Source: Elysia crispata (lineage: Eukaryota > Mollusca > Gastropoda > Plakobranchidae). From it: DNA of 64,000 nucleotides. The DNA lies in assembly GCA_033675545.1 (NCBI GenBank), contig JAWDGP010001963.1:1-64000 (forward strand), read 5' to 3'. This document shows, one piece after another, positions 12,051 through 53,309 of the stretch (position 1 is the stretch's first letter; the number at the start of each line of letters is the position of its first letter). Position numbers and translations under genes: made by a program. The notes below the pieces were generated by a model that searched no databases, was not told the DNA's origin, and was given only the letters and a program-made list of their open reading frames with translations.

Positions 12051-14235
12051 TTTTCCTCCCTCCTTTCTGGGATTTAGGATCTTTTTTGGATAGAAATGCT
12101 GACATCTAAGCAAAATTGAAATGCTAAGTTACCTCTAGTTGAAATAGTTCCACTTAGTTGATTTTTCTCTTGACCTGAAAATGACTGTAAGATTATTTTG
12201 ATTATTTAAAGAGTTCTTGTAAAATTTAAGTGCAAATCATTTATGTAGTAACTATAGCCTATAACTTGTAGTTTTTTTCCTTATAAAATAGTGTTCCTTT
12301 CACCTGGTTAGCTAATTTTTTTAAGTTTTCGAAAAAGGCACATTCCATTCTGGTATGTAAGCTAGAGGTCACGTTTTTATGTTTAAGAATTCTTAATTCC
12401 ATGTAATTAAAATCTTATGTGATTCTCAATGTTGAAGTTTTATTTATGAAGCCTCTGAGTCTTTGAATAGTTTGAAAAAGTGAATTTGCAAGAGAAATAT
12501 TCTTTATATATGGGTCATCTGATAAACACCACCAGTTTCGCCTAGCAACTCAACATCATCATTTTTTTATTGGTTGATCATTTAGTTACTATTTGTCAGT
12601 TCAGTATGCATGAGTGTGATGTTATAAGAATTAGGTTAGATAGTTTTGAAGCTTAAAAGCTGTTCTGTATTGTGAATTCCTTTTAGCCATAACTTTTAAA
12701 TTCAAGATAACAATTTGTAGCCTCATGTTTGCTCTTTAGTGAAAAAGTTCAGCTTTGTGAGACATTCCAAAAGAATTCCTTGTTGTTAACATCATATCTG
12801 ATCAAACCTATCTGAGAAATCAATTCATTTTTTATATATATCTACAAAACAGTTTTGACAAAAAAAATGAATAGAGATTAAAAAAGTTGTCAATTATTTT
12901 TGTTATGTTCTTGTCCTCATTATTGATGTAACATAACAGCCCAGACTATTCTCTCTTTGAATGTTTCATTGTATCATACAACTTTGGGCCATAGCACATT
13001 ATCCCCCCTTATTCCTGTAATCAGTTTTAAAATGCTTTAAATAATCAGATCACTGTTTGGGTATCCTTTTCTTTGATATTATTCCAACTGCAAGGTGGGA
13101 ATCAACCTCCCCCTGCAGCTTCCTCTGCTTATGCAAGCAGCCTCCACAGGACGGTCCTAGCTTGTACGGCCTCATCTTTGCTAGTCTGTGATCTCAACAC
13201 AAGGGAACTTTGTGCCAGGGAATACATACCCTGGCCAATGTGGATTTGATGTGTTAAAACTTAATGTGGTATGAATGGTGGTTTTTTTTAGTAAATGTGT
13301 ATTTATTTACGACTTAAAGTGCTTAATGTGGACACATATTATATCAGTTATTTTAAGTCAACATTGAATGATACTTTACTTTTATGTGCAACTGTATACA
13401 GAATGAATCGGTTAAATATTATGATTGAAATAGTGTGATTTTTTAAAGTATGTTTGATACAATCAGTCCTGTATCTTCTAAAAGTGATTTTGTTCTCAAA
13501 TACTTTTTCAAAGCAAATTTAAACAATATCATTTTTGATGAAGGTATGGTCTTGTTTTAGTATTCTCTAATTGGCAGATGACATAATAGCAGTGGACAGC
13601 AAATTTGAATTGTTTTCATTTATTCTGTTTAAGCATTGGGTGTTGTACGTTGTATGTGTAATAAAAAATCTTATAAATGTGTTGATATAAATTGAAACTG
13701 CATCAAAATAGTTTGTTCTAGTCATGTAGATGTGAAATCAGATTGCCAAGCCTGTGGAAAAAGCAGATCTGAAAGTTGTAGAATCATTAGACCTGTAAAA
13801 CAGTTTTCTTCTGTTGTCCCAAAAATTTTTCTGTGTAAGAACATGATGGCGTGTGCTGCATAGTGTTCTCTGACACATCAGCCTAATTTGCTTCATTGTA
13901 ATGGCTGCATTGTGCTAAATATAAACCAAAATAACCAAGATAAAGCTTTAGATATATGGGTCTTCTGTTCTGAATGAGTGTTCATCTCTCTGTGTGAGAA
14001 ACCTAGAGTTTGGTAGATGAGAGCATTTGTTGCTGAGTGTGTTATATCATTCAATATCTTTATGTTTTCGATGTGATAACGGTATGTAGAAATAATAAAT
14101 ACATGTATGAGGTATAAATTATATATTTTTGTTTTTGTTCCTTATTTGACTGTGCAATTTCAAAGAAAAAAAAAAGCATTGTGTTATTGTGAAGCCAATT
14201 ATTACTTTGAATAAACTTAGAAAAATACTGCAGAG
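12051..14235 (+). other. Probable 3' UTR and downstream region of V-ATPase subunit E
   Basis: No coding signature follows the TAA at 12048-12050. AATAAA polyadenylation signals on the plus strand occur at 13660-13665, 14094-14099 and 14210-14215. The true end cannot be chosen from sequence alone. A GC-richer patch at about 13085-13250 stands out but has no sustained open frame. Confidence 0.45.
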
Positions 14236-16016
14236 GAGTCTGCTTATTTTAAACTTCTTTAGATAGGTTACAAACGATATGGCTATAGGTTACTAGAATG
14301 TGAGATGAACGAATCAAAGATTAAGCTTAGGAAATACCCATATACAACTTTGTTTTAACAGGAAAAAAAAAACTGAAAGGAAATAAGGTCTCCAGGCCTT
14401 TGTAGACCAAATTCACAATTGCAAAAAAATCATACATGTGTGTATAGCTGGATTCAAACAAGTCTCTTATTGGTCATATCACAAATAAATGTTTTGATGC
14501 TTGATTAGAGAAAAAAAGCAACAAAACAAAACCACTCTAAACCACTGAACAGTATTTCCCATAGATTCTCTGTAGTAAAAAATTGTATGAAATAACAAAG
14601 AAAAAATATCAGGGAATATTCCAAGTTACACTATTTTGAAATTAATTATCAAGAAAATGTATTTACTGTTATTTTAAACACCTTGTTTCCGAAAACTCTT
14701 GAATTTCTCAGATATGGCTCACTTGGACTGGTTCTGAGACATTTTATATTTTTAGTTGAGTTGTTTTGAAAGCTGTGAGCAGACATAGATGTTACAAGTT
14801 ATTTTAGGCTAATGTCACAGCAAATCTGGATATTACCCCTCTTTCTGAATAGACTGCCCTTACGACAATAAATGTCTAAGAATAGTAAGATGATATCATA
14901 AACTTGATAAAGTAAAACCTTCCAATGGTTTTTGTTTTTTAAATTTGAACATACTAAAATTTAGCTGAGATATTAAACAGGGCCTGTAACTAGTGTATTA
15001 TTGCTAGGCTTATAAAGAGATGTATCATGCAGTTTAGATATGAGAAATAAAACTAACTTTGAGAAAGGACAAAAATCAACTACATTTACATGTATACCAA
15101 TGTTGAGTCAAGCATACTCCAAGTTTTGTTTAGGTCTTTTTGTACTGAAGTATCAGTACTTGGAGGTGGACCAAAGTTGCTAAGAATTATCAAGATATTG
15201 GCTGTATGATCTGAATCAGATTTCTTGAGCTTGTTTTGGTACTACTATTAAAATTTTTCTGTTCATTCATCAGAATAAATGAAGAAAATTCTTTTTCTGA
15301 TGAGAACAGTCTAGTTTTAAATTTAGGTGTAAATTCAATATAGTTTAGAATGAAACATTTGATTTTTTGTTAATATGAAGAGGAGGATACTGGGCTTATA
15401 TTGAAGCTTGATTTGCACACAACAGCAAATCCTCACATTCAAAGAGAGTAAGCATGGTAACATGCTGACTCCTCAAAAAAAATCTCTATGACTTAATGAA
15501 TGTAAAACTTTGTGCATAGAGCTGCATTTTTAAAGATATCAAGAAATACTGAGGCCGTTTTTTTTTTAAAGAAAATTGATATTTCTTGGCGTGTGTAAGG
15601 AAAAAAAATCATTTTGTTGAACATCAGGTACTTATTTACAAGCTTTTTCTGTTTGCACACTGGTCTTTCCTTATGGTATGGAACTTGGGACATAGTGTTT
15701 GCGAGTGCTGATGAAACTTCAGCATTGATACATGAACATTTTACAGGCTAATCTGCATAAACAGTTTATACTTATAGGGTACCGTAACAAAGCTATTCTA
15801 TTAAGAGTACATCACAAGGCCTGATTAAAAAAATAGTGGGGTGGACAAGGTGCAACAACCTACATAATTGTGTTTGTTTACTTCATGTAGGGATAAATGA
15901 AATTAATTGTATTTTTAAAAAATTCAATGCTATGTGAAAAGCTAAAATCATTATCTATATTCTATATTATATACATGTATCTAGATCTTGATGGAACGAA
16001 AGAGATTGCATATATA

Positions 16017-16069
<53 letters not shown>

Positions 16070-16084
16070 CCTCTCCGTTTGTCT

Positions 16085-16143
<59 letters not shown>

Positions 16144-17295
16144 CTCTCCCCCCCCCCCGCCCTTTAACTCACTGACTCACTCCCCTTTCTCCATGTCCCC
16201 TCTCTTTATCTCTTAGTTCTAGTAACTCGAATTTCTTTTCTATTATTTTGGAAGACATGTTTAATACGAGTTTTGATTATTTATAGGAAGTCAAGTCCGA
16301 AAAAAATTGATCTACATGTATTCAAACACTCAATTTAAACTCTGATGCTTCAGGCTTATTAGTAACAAACAAAAAAGTGTCTAAGCAAGATCGTTCAGTT
16401 TGTTCTCATAACAAACTTTGTGGCTTTGTGTGAAGCCACAGTTGCCAACATGGTAGCGAGTAATAACAGTTGAAGAAATAGCTGGATTTAAAAACATTCG
16501 GTTAAAAGTATCGAATATGCCGAGCCATTGTGGTAATAGTTACCCGGTACCGAGTCATATTGCTGCACGTTGTTAGCAGAGACAATGAAAGTATTGTGGC
16601 TCTAACAAACTGGACTATTACTACTCATGAAGTCAATAGTTCTTGACCTTTAGTTTAGTTCAAGAGACATACAGCAAATATGTTTAAAAACAAAATTTAA
16701 ACGTTTTATGCAAAGATTGAATCATTTGATTTATTCATTAGATTGCATAACTACTTCCTAAACCGTTCTATATAGAGAGGTATATGACAATTCTTGGATT
16801 CATTAAGTTCATAGCCGACTCTCTATGTAGAAACCATTAGCGTGAATCTTGATGTAAGCTGTGCACATTGTTTCTTTGTGAGCTCCACATGAGTATGCAC
16901 ATGTAGTCAATAAGCAACATTGCCTACATTACACAGATCATTAGTTAACGATCCCAAAAGTGGCCCTATTACCACATAAACCATAATGCCCTCTTATATA
17001 AGTATCTGAGCAGCCCCTATACCACCTTCATTTCAAACACTTTATCTTTCACATTAGCTCCCGGTGGCACGTATAAAAAAAAAAGGCTTTGGGATAATCT
17101 AACCGTATAAGAGGGATATCACTCTCAGGGGTATAAGAACGGGTCATAGATCCTTTACAGCTTTGTAAAATAAAACTAAAACCAATCACCCAGAGGGGCT
17201 GTATCGCGAACCTGCAGCCAGCAGTCTCTGCAGAACCAGCGCGACAGGTTCAACCGAACAACCACCAATCTTCTATTACTGAAAAGTTTGAAATC
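14236..17295. other. Convergent intergenic region
   Basis: AT-rich DNA between the tail of the V-ATPase gene (+) and the tail of the Ser/Arg-rich gene (-). It contains two CT microsatellites (16025-16064, 16090-16140) and a C-run. TTTATT at 16730-16735 is AATAAA on the minus strand and could be the polyadenylation signal of the minus-strand gene. Nothing else is recognised. Confidence 0.5.
16025..16140. repeat. Double (CT)n microsatellite
   Basis: Two CT runs (16025-16064 and 16090-16140) separated by a degenerate pyrimidine spacer, flanked by C-runs on both sides. Confidence 0.95.
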
Positions 17296-43174
<25,879 letters not shown>

Positions 43175-44741
43175 CGTTTTGGGGGCAGACTACCGAGTGT
43201 TTGAAGTTCTGCCGATAATTTTCCTGTTTTGAAAGACTTCTGTGGAAGATATAGGAGATCGTGAAAAGAAATGTAAACCTGAAACGTTGAAAATTGCTCT
43301 GTCTTTATTAAATATGTACTATCCCAAATTGATATGTTTATGATACCAAACAATTCAAAATATTAAGTAAAAAATATAATTAGCTGTGTAAGTAAGTCTC
43401 AACACACAAATCAATATACTGGGACATACGTAGAGACCCAACACGAGGCAAAACGTATCGCAATTTATTATTTAGGATTGAACTCTTGTCCTGAAATTTT
43501 AATACAGTCCAACTATCTGGTGCGGTCGGTCAGTCAGAATAAACAAGTACTTAGGTTGTCATTCTATGATCACTGCAATGGAAAGCTCTCCATGATGGTC
43601 CAGATCCGACTGATTGTAAATCGAAGCTTTACTGAACTGCCATTTCATGTGAAATGGAGTAGCGTCCCTTTATAGTATTCATTGATATGAAACTGTTGCA
43701 AAAAAAAAAAATAAATAAATAAAGATTGTGCAGGTGTTCTTATTACATGAAATAATGGCCGCGTGCAGTGTAGTGAATCAGAGACCAACTTCAAATCTAT
43801 TAATAGCATAATAAATGACGTAGTTTAGAACATTTACTGACTCTCTTACGATAAAACCGGAGTAAAACAGCCCCTACTAGTCCGAGGCTCGTGTCTACAC
43901 ACATTTCTAGAAAGCTGTTAGCCGTTTTGAAAGTAAAGAGGAAATACAGGTATTAAAATAATACGATCGTATTGCAGATCGAACGAAATCTACTTTTAAC
44001 TCTTTGTTGGAATCTTTCAGAAAAGAAAACAATTAATTCTATATATTTATGAAGTAAGCATTGTTCAGAACGTAAAAAAAATATATATTAAGAGTTTAAG
44101 AAGATTAGAACAACTCACTGAGTCATGCTGCTTATTGTAGAAAGACTTTTATTACCAAATCCATTGCAGAAATGAAAAAAAAATGTTCGATCTAACACTA
44201 GTGTGTCACTATAATTTTACACAACACAGTCACTCAGTACGTTTTGACGAGCAGCCGCTTGAAATTACCATGTAGAGTGCACTAAGGATAGGTCCTTTGA
44301 AAACAGAGTCGGCGCAATAAATGAACACAAAGTTATTTGTGATAAGCATGGTAAAGCTATCAATTTCACATCAGCGCTAGTGATACAAGAAATTATCCCA
44401 TTCTCTATCTATTGTTCGGAATCGTTTTGGAAAACAGAATGAATTAGACCTACTATGTTAGCATATGCGATGAGCTTTCCTTTTTTTCCTTAAAAAAAAT
44501 TAATTATTAAGGACTGAATTGTGCAGTATGCAAATGAATGAAATTAATGCTAACGTAGATTAGGTAATATTTAATTTTATTCCCAAAGCTTGAGAGGGGA
44601 TATCTCTAACATTTGGACCAGCAGCTTGTGTAATAAGGCATAGTTTCTAACATTTATTCATCTTTGAAACCACCAAAGTATTAAGTTTTTGTTTTTCAAT
44701 AATAACTATCGAGACAATCATTCAAAACATGTATCAAGCCG

Positions 44742-44743
<2 letters not shown>

Positions 44744-44803
<60 letters not shown>

Positions 44804-44880
44804 GGGGAGAGGGAGAGAGAGAGAGAAAGAGAGAGATAAGGGGAGAGGGAGAGAGAGAGACGGAGAGTGAGAGAGTGTCC
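44744..44880. repeat. (AG)n with duplicated GATAAGGGGAGAGG block
   Basis: A pure AG run to 44800, then two copies of a GATAAGGGGAGAGGGAGAGA segment separated by further AG units. Confidence 0.9.
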
Positions 44881-46394
44881 GAATTTTTCAAATACATCCA
44901 TTTCCAATGTTATTATTTCTTTAGTATTAGTTTAAGTTTATGTAAAGTTAAATACACAGAGATATATATGTCTGTGGTGGTAGGGGTGTCAGTGTACGGA
45001 ATTATTTTTTTTAGAAACCTTTTCCTGCTGGACTACAAAAATGAGAGTTCTAGTAGAATTTCCACACTTTGTTACTATTTTCAGAAATTTCTGCGGCATT
45101 ATGTCATAGTATCAGTCAAAAACGAACGGCAATGGTCGGTTTGGAGGATCGAATAAAATATTTATTTTGTTCTAGGAATGCTCACGGAATTATGGCTGTC
45201 TTTTATGACCTTTATTTTTAGTGTTCTGGAGCAAATGAAAGTTAAAGAATAAATTAACATTTCTTTTTTATTCCACCAAACATCGATCTGATCGATCCCC
45301 TGTATTATAGAAACACGCATATTAATGATCGATACCGTTTTGAAATTTTGATTTGCAATGAAATAAAAGAGCAATAGAATTATCCTTGTTCCTTCCTAAA
45401 CCATTGTCAAAAATTGATAAATAAAATCGATATAATCAGAACAGTTAACATCGAAACGGAGAAAAAGCAAAGACGGCTCTAACATTACCACTGATCTTAG
45501 ACCAGGTCGTGACGCACTGCTTCCGGTGAATATGTGCCAGCAAACTATTCTATTTCCGGCGACCCGTCCAGTAGACAAACAGAGCGGCAAAAATCTATGG
45601 CGCTCCAGAGAAAAACTTGGAGTAAACACTGGTTTGTCATGGAATCAAGGCAGGGAAACTCCGTGGGCTGGAAGTTGGAGCTTCGTTGCTTGTAATTTAT
45701 AATTATTTCTGTTCTGTTGGTGACCAGAAATTTAGCTAGAAAGTTTGATTGGCCTAAAGGCATGCACCTGGTGACGTTTGCTTGATAAACTAATTCTTCA
45801 GGACAGATCAAATACTTTGCCCAATTTTTATACGGCATCATTTTGACTAATATTGACATTATTTTAACCCAGCTTGAGGCAAGATCTGAAGTGTTGAGAA
45901 CTTGTTAGCCATCGAGACGACATATAAAGCCTTTCAATGGCGATCAAAAGAACTGGATGCTTTACTTTGGGCTATGATTGACGACATGATTATGTTCTGT
46001 TACATGATGAGAAGCACAGGTGGGGAAGGCGTAGCAGACAAGCAAAGATAATATAAGTTATTATAGCAGTATAAACAAGAGCTTTAGAACTTTATAAAGA
46101 TTATCTTAAGCAGAAAGGGGTAGAAAAAAGTTTGTCCGATAGTCCTTGGAACCCGGATGATCATCTACACTGAGATAAAGTGATCTCATGGTGCTTTCAA
46201 CTGACTTTCAACAAACCGGTCAGTGGTGGATCAATTAACATAAATATGAGATACACTATACATAGGACTCTCAAATGCGTGTCATTCAGCAATAAAAAAA
46301 TATCTGCTCAGCAACATTTTGTTAACGATTGATCAAGAAAATGAGAGATATAGGTTTTTATAAATACAATGATAAATACATAGACGTGGATAGG

Positions 46395-46397
<3 letters not shown>

Positions 46398-46462
<65 letters not shown>
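46398..46462. repeat. (AG)n microsatellite
   Basis: About 32 AG units; a short TG run follows at about 46507-46520. Confidence 0.95.
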
Positions 46463-46468
<6 letters not shown>

Positions 46469-49224
46469 CATGCGGAATCACAGAGAAAAAGGGAAAGATT
46501 CTAACACGTGTGTGTGTGTAATAAAGAATGCAGGGTAGGTGAGAGTTACACATAATTATTGCATCAATGTCTGCAGTCCCCGCTCTCTCAGCTTAACTCA
46601 TTATGCTAATTTTTATCAACAAAAAGTATCGACTATCGATTGGACCAAACTGCTGTAGATTTTCCCTGTTAAATCAGCAAGGTAAGGTGTGTCAGTAGGT
46701 AACACACACACACACACACTCAGGTGGGATCAATACTGCCAGGCTTACAGCAGCTCAGTGCACCAAGCTTATGGCGTCAACCTTGAAATTACTGATCCTT
46801 CGATGTCATCGGACCCACACAATATTAAAGGCATTTTAACTGGATTGGAAGGGATAAATATCTTTCTACAAAAGCCGTATGGTGTATGGTTGAAAGACCT
46901 AGAAATACTTTGAGTTAACTTAAAAACATTCAAAACTCAATACCGTTAGAAGCGTATCTCATAAAAAACACTTCTACACCTAGTTTGTGAAAAATAGAAT
47001 TACCGTCTAGGGAATCAACGTGCCTGGGTGGTTTTTGGTCATTCCGTAATCTCTATCTGGTCCATCCCGTTTATCTATTCTCATATTGAAAAGTCTCATT
47101 CTTGAAAAAGATGTGAATGCTGATCTTCGCAGATTGAGACTAAATTTTGTTCAAGAACAGAAGGTCATGTATAAGTTAGGGCTGTTGGGACAATCTTTAG
47201 TGCCAGCTACTTCTGCCTCTTTATTTAAGTTTCTAACTTGATCCGAGTTTCAGCCAAAGCGGTGAAATATTCATCAAAATGGATAGTCAAGGCCATAAAT
47301 CAAACGTTAAATGAGTTATGAGCTTCCTGTTTCTAAAAGAGATCTTCACACAAACACCTTTGTTCAGATAATGGGAATTATTGAGGAGAATTTTCAAAAT
47401 TCTTAAATCTTTCCTTTCTTCCGATTATCAGTTATCGCCTCGCTCAGTTATTATGGTGAAAGAAGTGTATTAGTTCGAGTCACAGCAAGAGAATGGTTAA
47501 ACTAGCAATAGCTCCGAACGGAAACGAACCGCTTAAAAGGCGCACCTCGCCACGAAGCATAAACAGATTATTTAAAAGGCTTTGTCATTACAAGCCAATG
47601 AGCTCTTTTTTTTCCGAAACAATTTTTACATCTTAGGATAAGCGAAGCAAATCATGTTTATCTTTACATCCTAACCTGATCTGATCCATGTCTGCCTTTC
47701 AAAAGGATGGAAACACTATCGATTTATAAACAGAAGAAGAAAGAAAATACTGTTGCGTTACCCAGGACATGGGGGGAAAAACATGTAATTGCTTTGTTTG
47801 GTGATCTAATATACATATAAAAAAACCGTACTGCAATCAGACTTAAGGTTACGCCAAGTCTCTAGCAATAAAGAAAAGCTGAAGGCAGAAACAGGCTAAC
47901 TTTAGCCAGGAATAAACCCGTCCCACCGTCCCACCGCACCAGACCAACCAGGTTCGTTCATCATGAATAACAAGGTCTATTCTAAAGTTTGCAAGCCACA
48001 AGGATCTTTCCTTATGCCGCCAGCATAATCTACATTATGTGGACGAAACTGGCATCCAGACCAGGGGGAACGTTTCCCCCATATTACATTAAACAAAATA
48101 ATAATGTTCAGTCATAAATGAAAACTTCATCAAACTCTACAGGTTATTTATAGACTAATTGTTATCTTAGAATTAAAAAGGAGCTCAGCTTCTTTGTTTA
48201 TACATGATTTTAAATTTAGTTAATGCTCGATATAAAATCACAAGGTTCTGTAACATCTCTTGACTTCCGGATTATATGAACTTAACCAGGAATTTCTCTC
48301 TTCTTTAAATTGCTTTACAAGGTTAGGAGGTCAAGGATAGAATGAGAGAAAAATAAGACAAAGTATTGCAGCAATTATAGCGGTAGATCTATTGCTTATG
48401 AGCCGAAAGCCAACTAATTTGGACGGTGCGCGCCGGAGAACTGACAATATTTTTATTTCCTGTAACAACCGCTTAAATGGTTTTATTTTAGTAATCGGCT
48501 TAACTGAAACCGGTTCCATATTACACAAAGGGGTTTAACTCCATTCCATTTCTTCTTAATGGGCAGTGATAGTTGTAACCCTAGTATTTGCTACCACCAC
48601 CTCCTCCTCTCCCTCACGCTTAAGTGAATCTCAAGAGGCAAAAGGGAGTAGCACTTATCTTTAAACTAAGCGGGGTCATGCAGGAGCGTTGACAGAAAAA
48701 TTAGATGTTATTCCATATAGGAAAATACGGCTAGAGAATGTAGTGAAAAAATATATCAGATCCATTTCTAAAATTGCCATGAGCATAAGGTAATTTGTTG
48801 ATACACCAAATATATCGTATAAAGTATTCTGTGAACATAACGAAATGTGAATGTCAGAGGGAGGATTAGTAGTTGTCTCTTGGTCATCGTGTAAAATATG
48901 AAAAATTGCACATAATGTGTCCCTCGTACTAATTGAGATCTAAACTCATAAATTCAGAGTCACACGAGAGACGAAAGCCCTGGACCTCCACTGATGTAAT
49001 TCAGGAAACAAAATTGATCTTTTATTTCAGAGAGTGCAATTGTAAAACGAGCCAACCTACACTAAATTTATACACACAATGTGATGAAAAAGGCTGTACA
49101 AGACGATGGGATTAAGTGAAAAGAGGTTAAAAAATTCGAAGCTTTACGCTTTAAAACTCTTCAAAAAGTAACTAGATGCATATAGATAAAAATGTTAACG
49201 TTGTCATAGACAAAGATAATATAT

Positions 49225-49327
<103 letters not shown>

Positions 49328-50072
49328 CCAGACAGAGACAGGTAGACAAAATAGGAGAGTAAAATGCAGAAAGAAGATAACAGAATTTATATTATATTAA
49401 TACAAGTATGCAGATTGCTATCAGGTACACAGAGATAGAGGCAGTTTGTGACACAGAGAGAAAAAGGAGGATATTATGATGATCGAGTAAGCCTTTAAAC
49501 ATAGCAGACACGGTATATCAATCACAGAAAGGAATTTCAAAGACGGTTAAAAAAAATAAATCAATGGTGAAATGAAGAAATATCATTTCTCCTGTAAAAT
49601 AATTTAGACTAGAACATTCAAAGGCTTGTAATCTTGATTATCATTAAATGATTTTTAACTTTCACTTGATCATGAATCACAAATTATGGTCCGAAACTTT
49701 TTTTGGCATCGAAACATACGAGAAATCATCTCATTTTAAACTGATTTACTTCAAAGATCATTTTGAGCTCTCATTAGAAGGATATGAATGATTAATTAAG
49801 AACAACTTGAAATGCACGGTCTTGGTGGAAATTATAAAATGATATCACTCGAAAACCCCTAGAAAACAACCTCTTAAGGATTTTTAGAATTGTGCTGACT
49901 CAAAGTTCTATTGTGAAAATGTCCTACACTCCGCAGTTTTGATGACCATTGAGATGGCAGTTTTAGTGTACACAAAAAGTACCATTCTTCACTTGAAGGA
50001 AATCTTTTCTCGGATACAATATGATTCTCACACAAACACCATCATGCGATCATCATCCATATCGAAAATATC

Positions 50073-50073
<1 letters not shown>

Positions 50074-50110
<37 letters not shown>
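50074..50110. repeat. (CT)n microsatellite
   Basis: About 18 CT units, 135 bp upstream of the large CTA array. Confidence 0.9.
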
Positions 50111-50119
<9 letters not shown>

Positions 50120-50244
50120 CGAAAAACGCTTTGTTTACAAACAAATTTAGACATTCAATTAGCGAACACAATGGGATATTGAAACTTTATAATAAACTAA
50201 AACAGTACCGATGCTGCTGCTATAACTACAACACAAAAAGAATG

Positions 50245-50762
<518 letters not shown>

Positions 50763-51136
50763 ATACTACAGCTGATGCTGTTGCAGTAATTTTTTACGCA
50801 TAATCTGTATATGTTGGTGCTAATGACATTTATACAAAGATAATTGTATGTCTTCCTCTACCAAAGATAAAATCAGAAATAGCGACTAAATTAAGCAATA
50901 GATAGTTTAACAGAAAATTCTTCCTTATCACTATAGGATTACCTGCGCCCCTGTTCCTCCTTGATCAAAGAATGAGGGTCAGAACCCATTTATGGATAAC
51001 ACTCACCACTTAACTTCTCTCTGCTGTCGAAAAATTTGACTTATATTGCCTCCGTACGATTCCCGTAAATCCTCAAAGCCTACAGGTAGCTTAACTTTGT
51101 CTGGCGCACTCTCTTGGGCAGAAACGACGATCGGAA

Positions 51137-51171
51137 CAGACGATCAGTCTACGCAATGGTAGGATCGTCTG
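51137..51171. other. Perfect 9-bp inverted repeat (hairpin)
   Basis: CAGACGATC (51137-51145) pairs with GATCGTCTG (51163-51171), and an inner CTAC/GTAG pair extends the stem. Function unknown. Confidence 0.4.
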
Positions 51172-51973
51172 CTGCCCAGCGCCCACTTCTGTTCTCATTC
51201 AAACGAGTGCATTTTCAGTGGAGCAGAGCCAGCCCCTTAAGCTATTGTAAATTTTTATAAGATTCGATCAAGATCAAATCTAAGCACTCCAAGACACAGA
51301 GCCTTGTCCCCGCGGCACGACGTTCAGGCTGCTCGCAAGTCGCTCGCTAAATTGATTTTCCTGGAATCGCACTTAAAAATCGCATAATAAGGCTTGTGTG
51401 GCGTCCTTCAGCCCTTGCGTCACATCTTAGTCTTACCTAACAACAATATAGTTTCAGGCTTCTACGTAAAATAATTGGTGGTGAATGTTGTACCGATTTC
51501 ACATCCATTAGAAAATAGTTCCATCACAGACGGTGCTCTTAAAAATAAGTAACTGTTAAAGGTAATTCGTTAATTCTATCCTGAACTTTCTTATGAAGAA
51601 ACATGACGAGTCAAGGCTGGTTTCTTACTAGACTCGGAGTTGTCGGGTAACTTCTATAAATCTAAGCAGGTCCAACCCTCCCAAACCGTGGCTTTAGTAC
51701 ATCGTTATTTTGGGATAATTCAGACAATTGGCTCATGTAAGAAACGAAATTATAGAGGACAGAACTTGAGGCAAGATTGCGGAAAAGGTGTTAAGACAAC
51801 AAACATCAGCAGTTTTTCTCTTGGCAACTTTGTAACTAACTGAAATAAGTGCATTAAAAAATCATTTGATTATTATGTGCTGTTGTTTACATGCTCAGAT
51901 TTTTGGGCCAACACGTGCACATAACTCATCGATTGATGCAATACCGCATCTTTTTTGACCGTCATTACTACAT

Positions 51974-52279
51974 CTCGCTTCACCCCGTTCCGCTGCCTCT
52001 CGCCCGTTAGTCTTTACTGCATTTTTTGTTCCTCTCCTTGGTTCTTCCGTTCCCTGAGTCTCTGGGTGTTGCCTCTTTAACTCCGTCTCGCCTACTTTCG
52101 TCCTTTAAGCATCGCATCTCGTTTTCCTCTGCACCTCGCCTGTTGTAATCCTCTGAATCTCACCTTTTTTTCTTTCTCTGGTCTCATTATTTGCCTTCCC
52201 CGGGTCTCATCTTTTGTTTTTTCTCCGGGTCTCACCTTATCTCTTTCTTTGGGCCTCACCACTTGTCTCTTCTCTCTTC
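51974..52279. repeat. Degenerate pyrimidine-rich minisatellite
   Basis: Repeating core related to GGGTCTCACCTTTT with a period near 24 bp (clear copies near 52157, 52181, 52203, 52228 and 52251) and more diverged copies upstream. Strong C+T bias on the plus strand. The Arg/Lys-rich minus-strand frame here is a by-product. Confidence 0.6.
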
Positions 52280-53009
52280 GTCTGCTGTCTCCGCTATACT
52301 GATTACTATAGACCCGTGTACTATTCATAACAAACTTCAGCGACTGACATTGCTTTGTTATTGATCGGTCAAATGTTAAATCATATACCTAATTTATTTA
52401 TATTGAATCTGTGAATTATGTTCAATATCATTGTGCTAGTCCAACAGACATTACCAAATTGTTAGAACACTGAATTCAGCAATGGCAACATTTATTGCAT
52501 TCCATACATCAGAGCCAGAGGCAATAGTGCCAGCAAAAGCAACTTGAACAGGGGCTAAAACCCATTAACATCAAGAAGGATAAGGAAATATAAACATAAC
52601 TGCGGCCACATAAGGAGACGGTTATAACGAGGATATGAACAGCGAGAAAGGGAGAAAAATGTTCAAGGCTTACGCTAACAAGATTGTAAATGTCACATTA
52701 ATAAGATTAGCTTTGTTTTCAATGGGCTACATTGATTTCGCCTTCTACGCAACTTGTCAATATTTGGGCTAAAAGTTTTAAAAAAAAAAAAAGCTAGCAA
52801 TCTACTCCATGTTCTGTTTACATTGTTAAAATCACTCCTAAGTTTTTGCTCTTTCGTTGTTATTGTTTTTGTTATGGTTATTGTTGATGATGCTGTTGTT
52901 GCTGTTCCTTCTCCTCCTCGTCCTCCTTTTTCTTTTCTAGTTTTCTTTCTCCTCCTACCCCCCGCCCCCACCCATTTTCCTCCCCGCCCACTCGTCGTCG
53001 TCGTTGTCA

Positions 53010-53220
53010 TCCTTCTTCTTCTTCTTCTTCTTCTTCTTCTTCTTCTTCTTCTTCTTCTTCTTCTTCTTCTTCTTCTTCTTCTTCTTCTTCTTCTTCTTCT
53101 TCTTCTTCTTCTTCTTCTTCTTCTTCTTCTTCTTCTTCGTCTTTACCTCCTCCTCTTCTTCTTCTTCTTCTTCTTCTTACCTTCTGTTCCTTCGTATTCA
53201 CCTTCTCTTCTTCTTCTCTA
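53010..53220. repeat. (TTC)n trinucleotide array
   Basis: Pure CTT/TTC units for about 127 bp to 53138, then interrupted units to about 53220. (GAA)n/(TTC)n tracts can form triplex DNA. Confidence 0.95.
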
Positions 53221-53231
53221 TTTTTTTTGTT

Positions 53232-53234
<3 letters not shown>

Positions 53235-53309
<75 letters not shown>

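Noticed and set aside
45545..45859. 104-codon minus-strand open frame
   Set aside because: Mixed composition but no recognisable domain, splice context or neighbour; compatible with chance.
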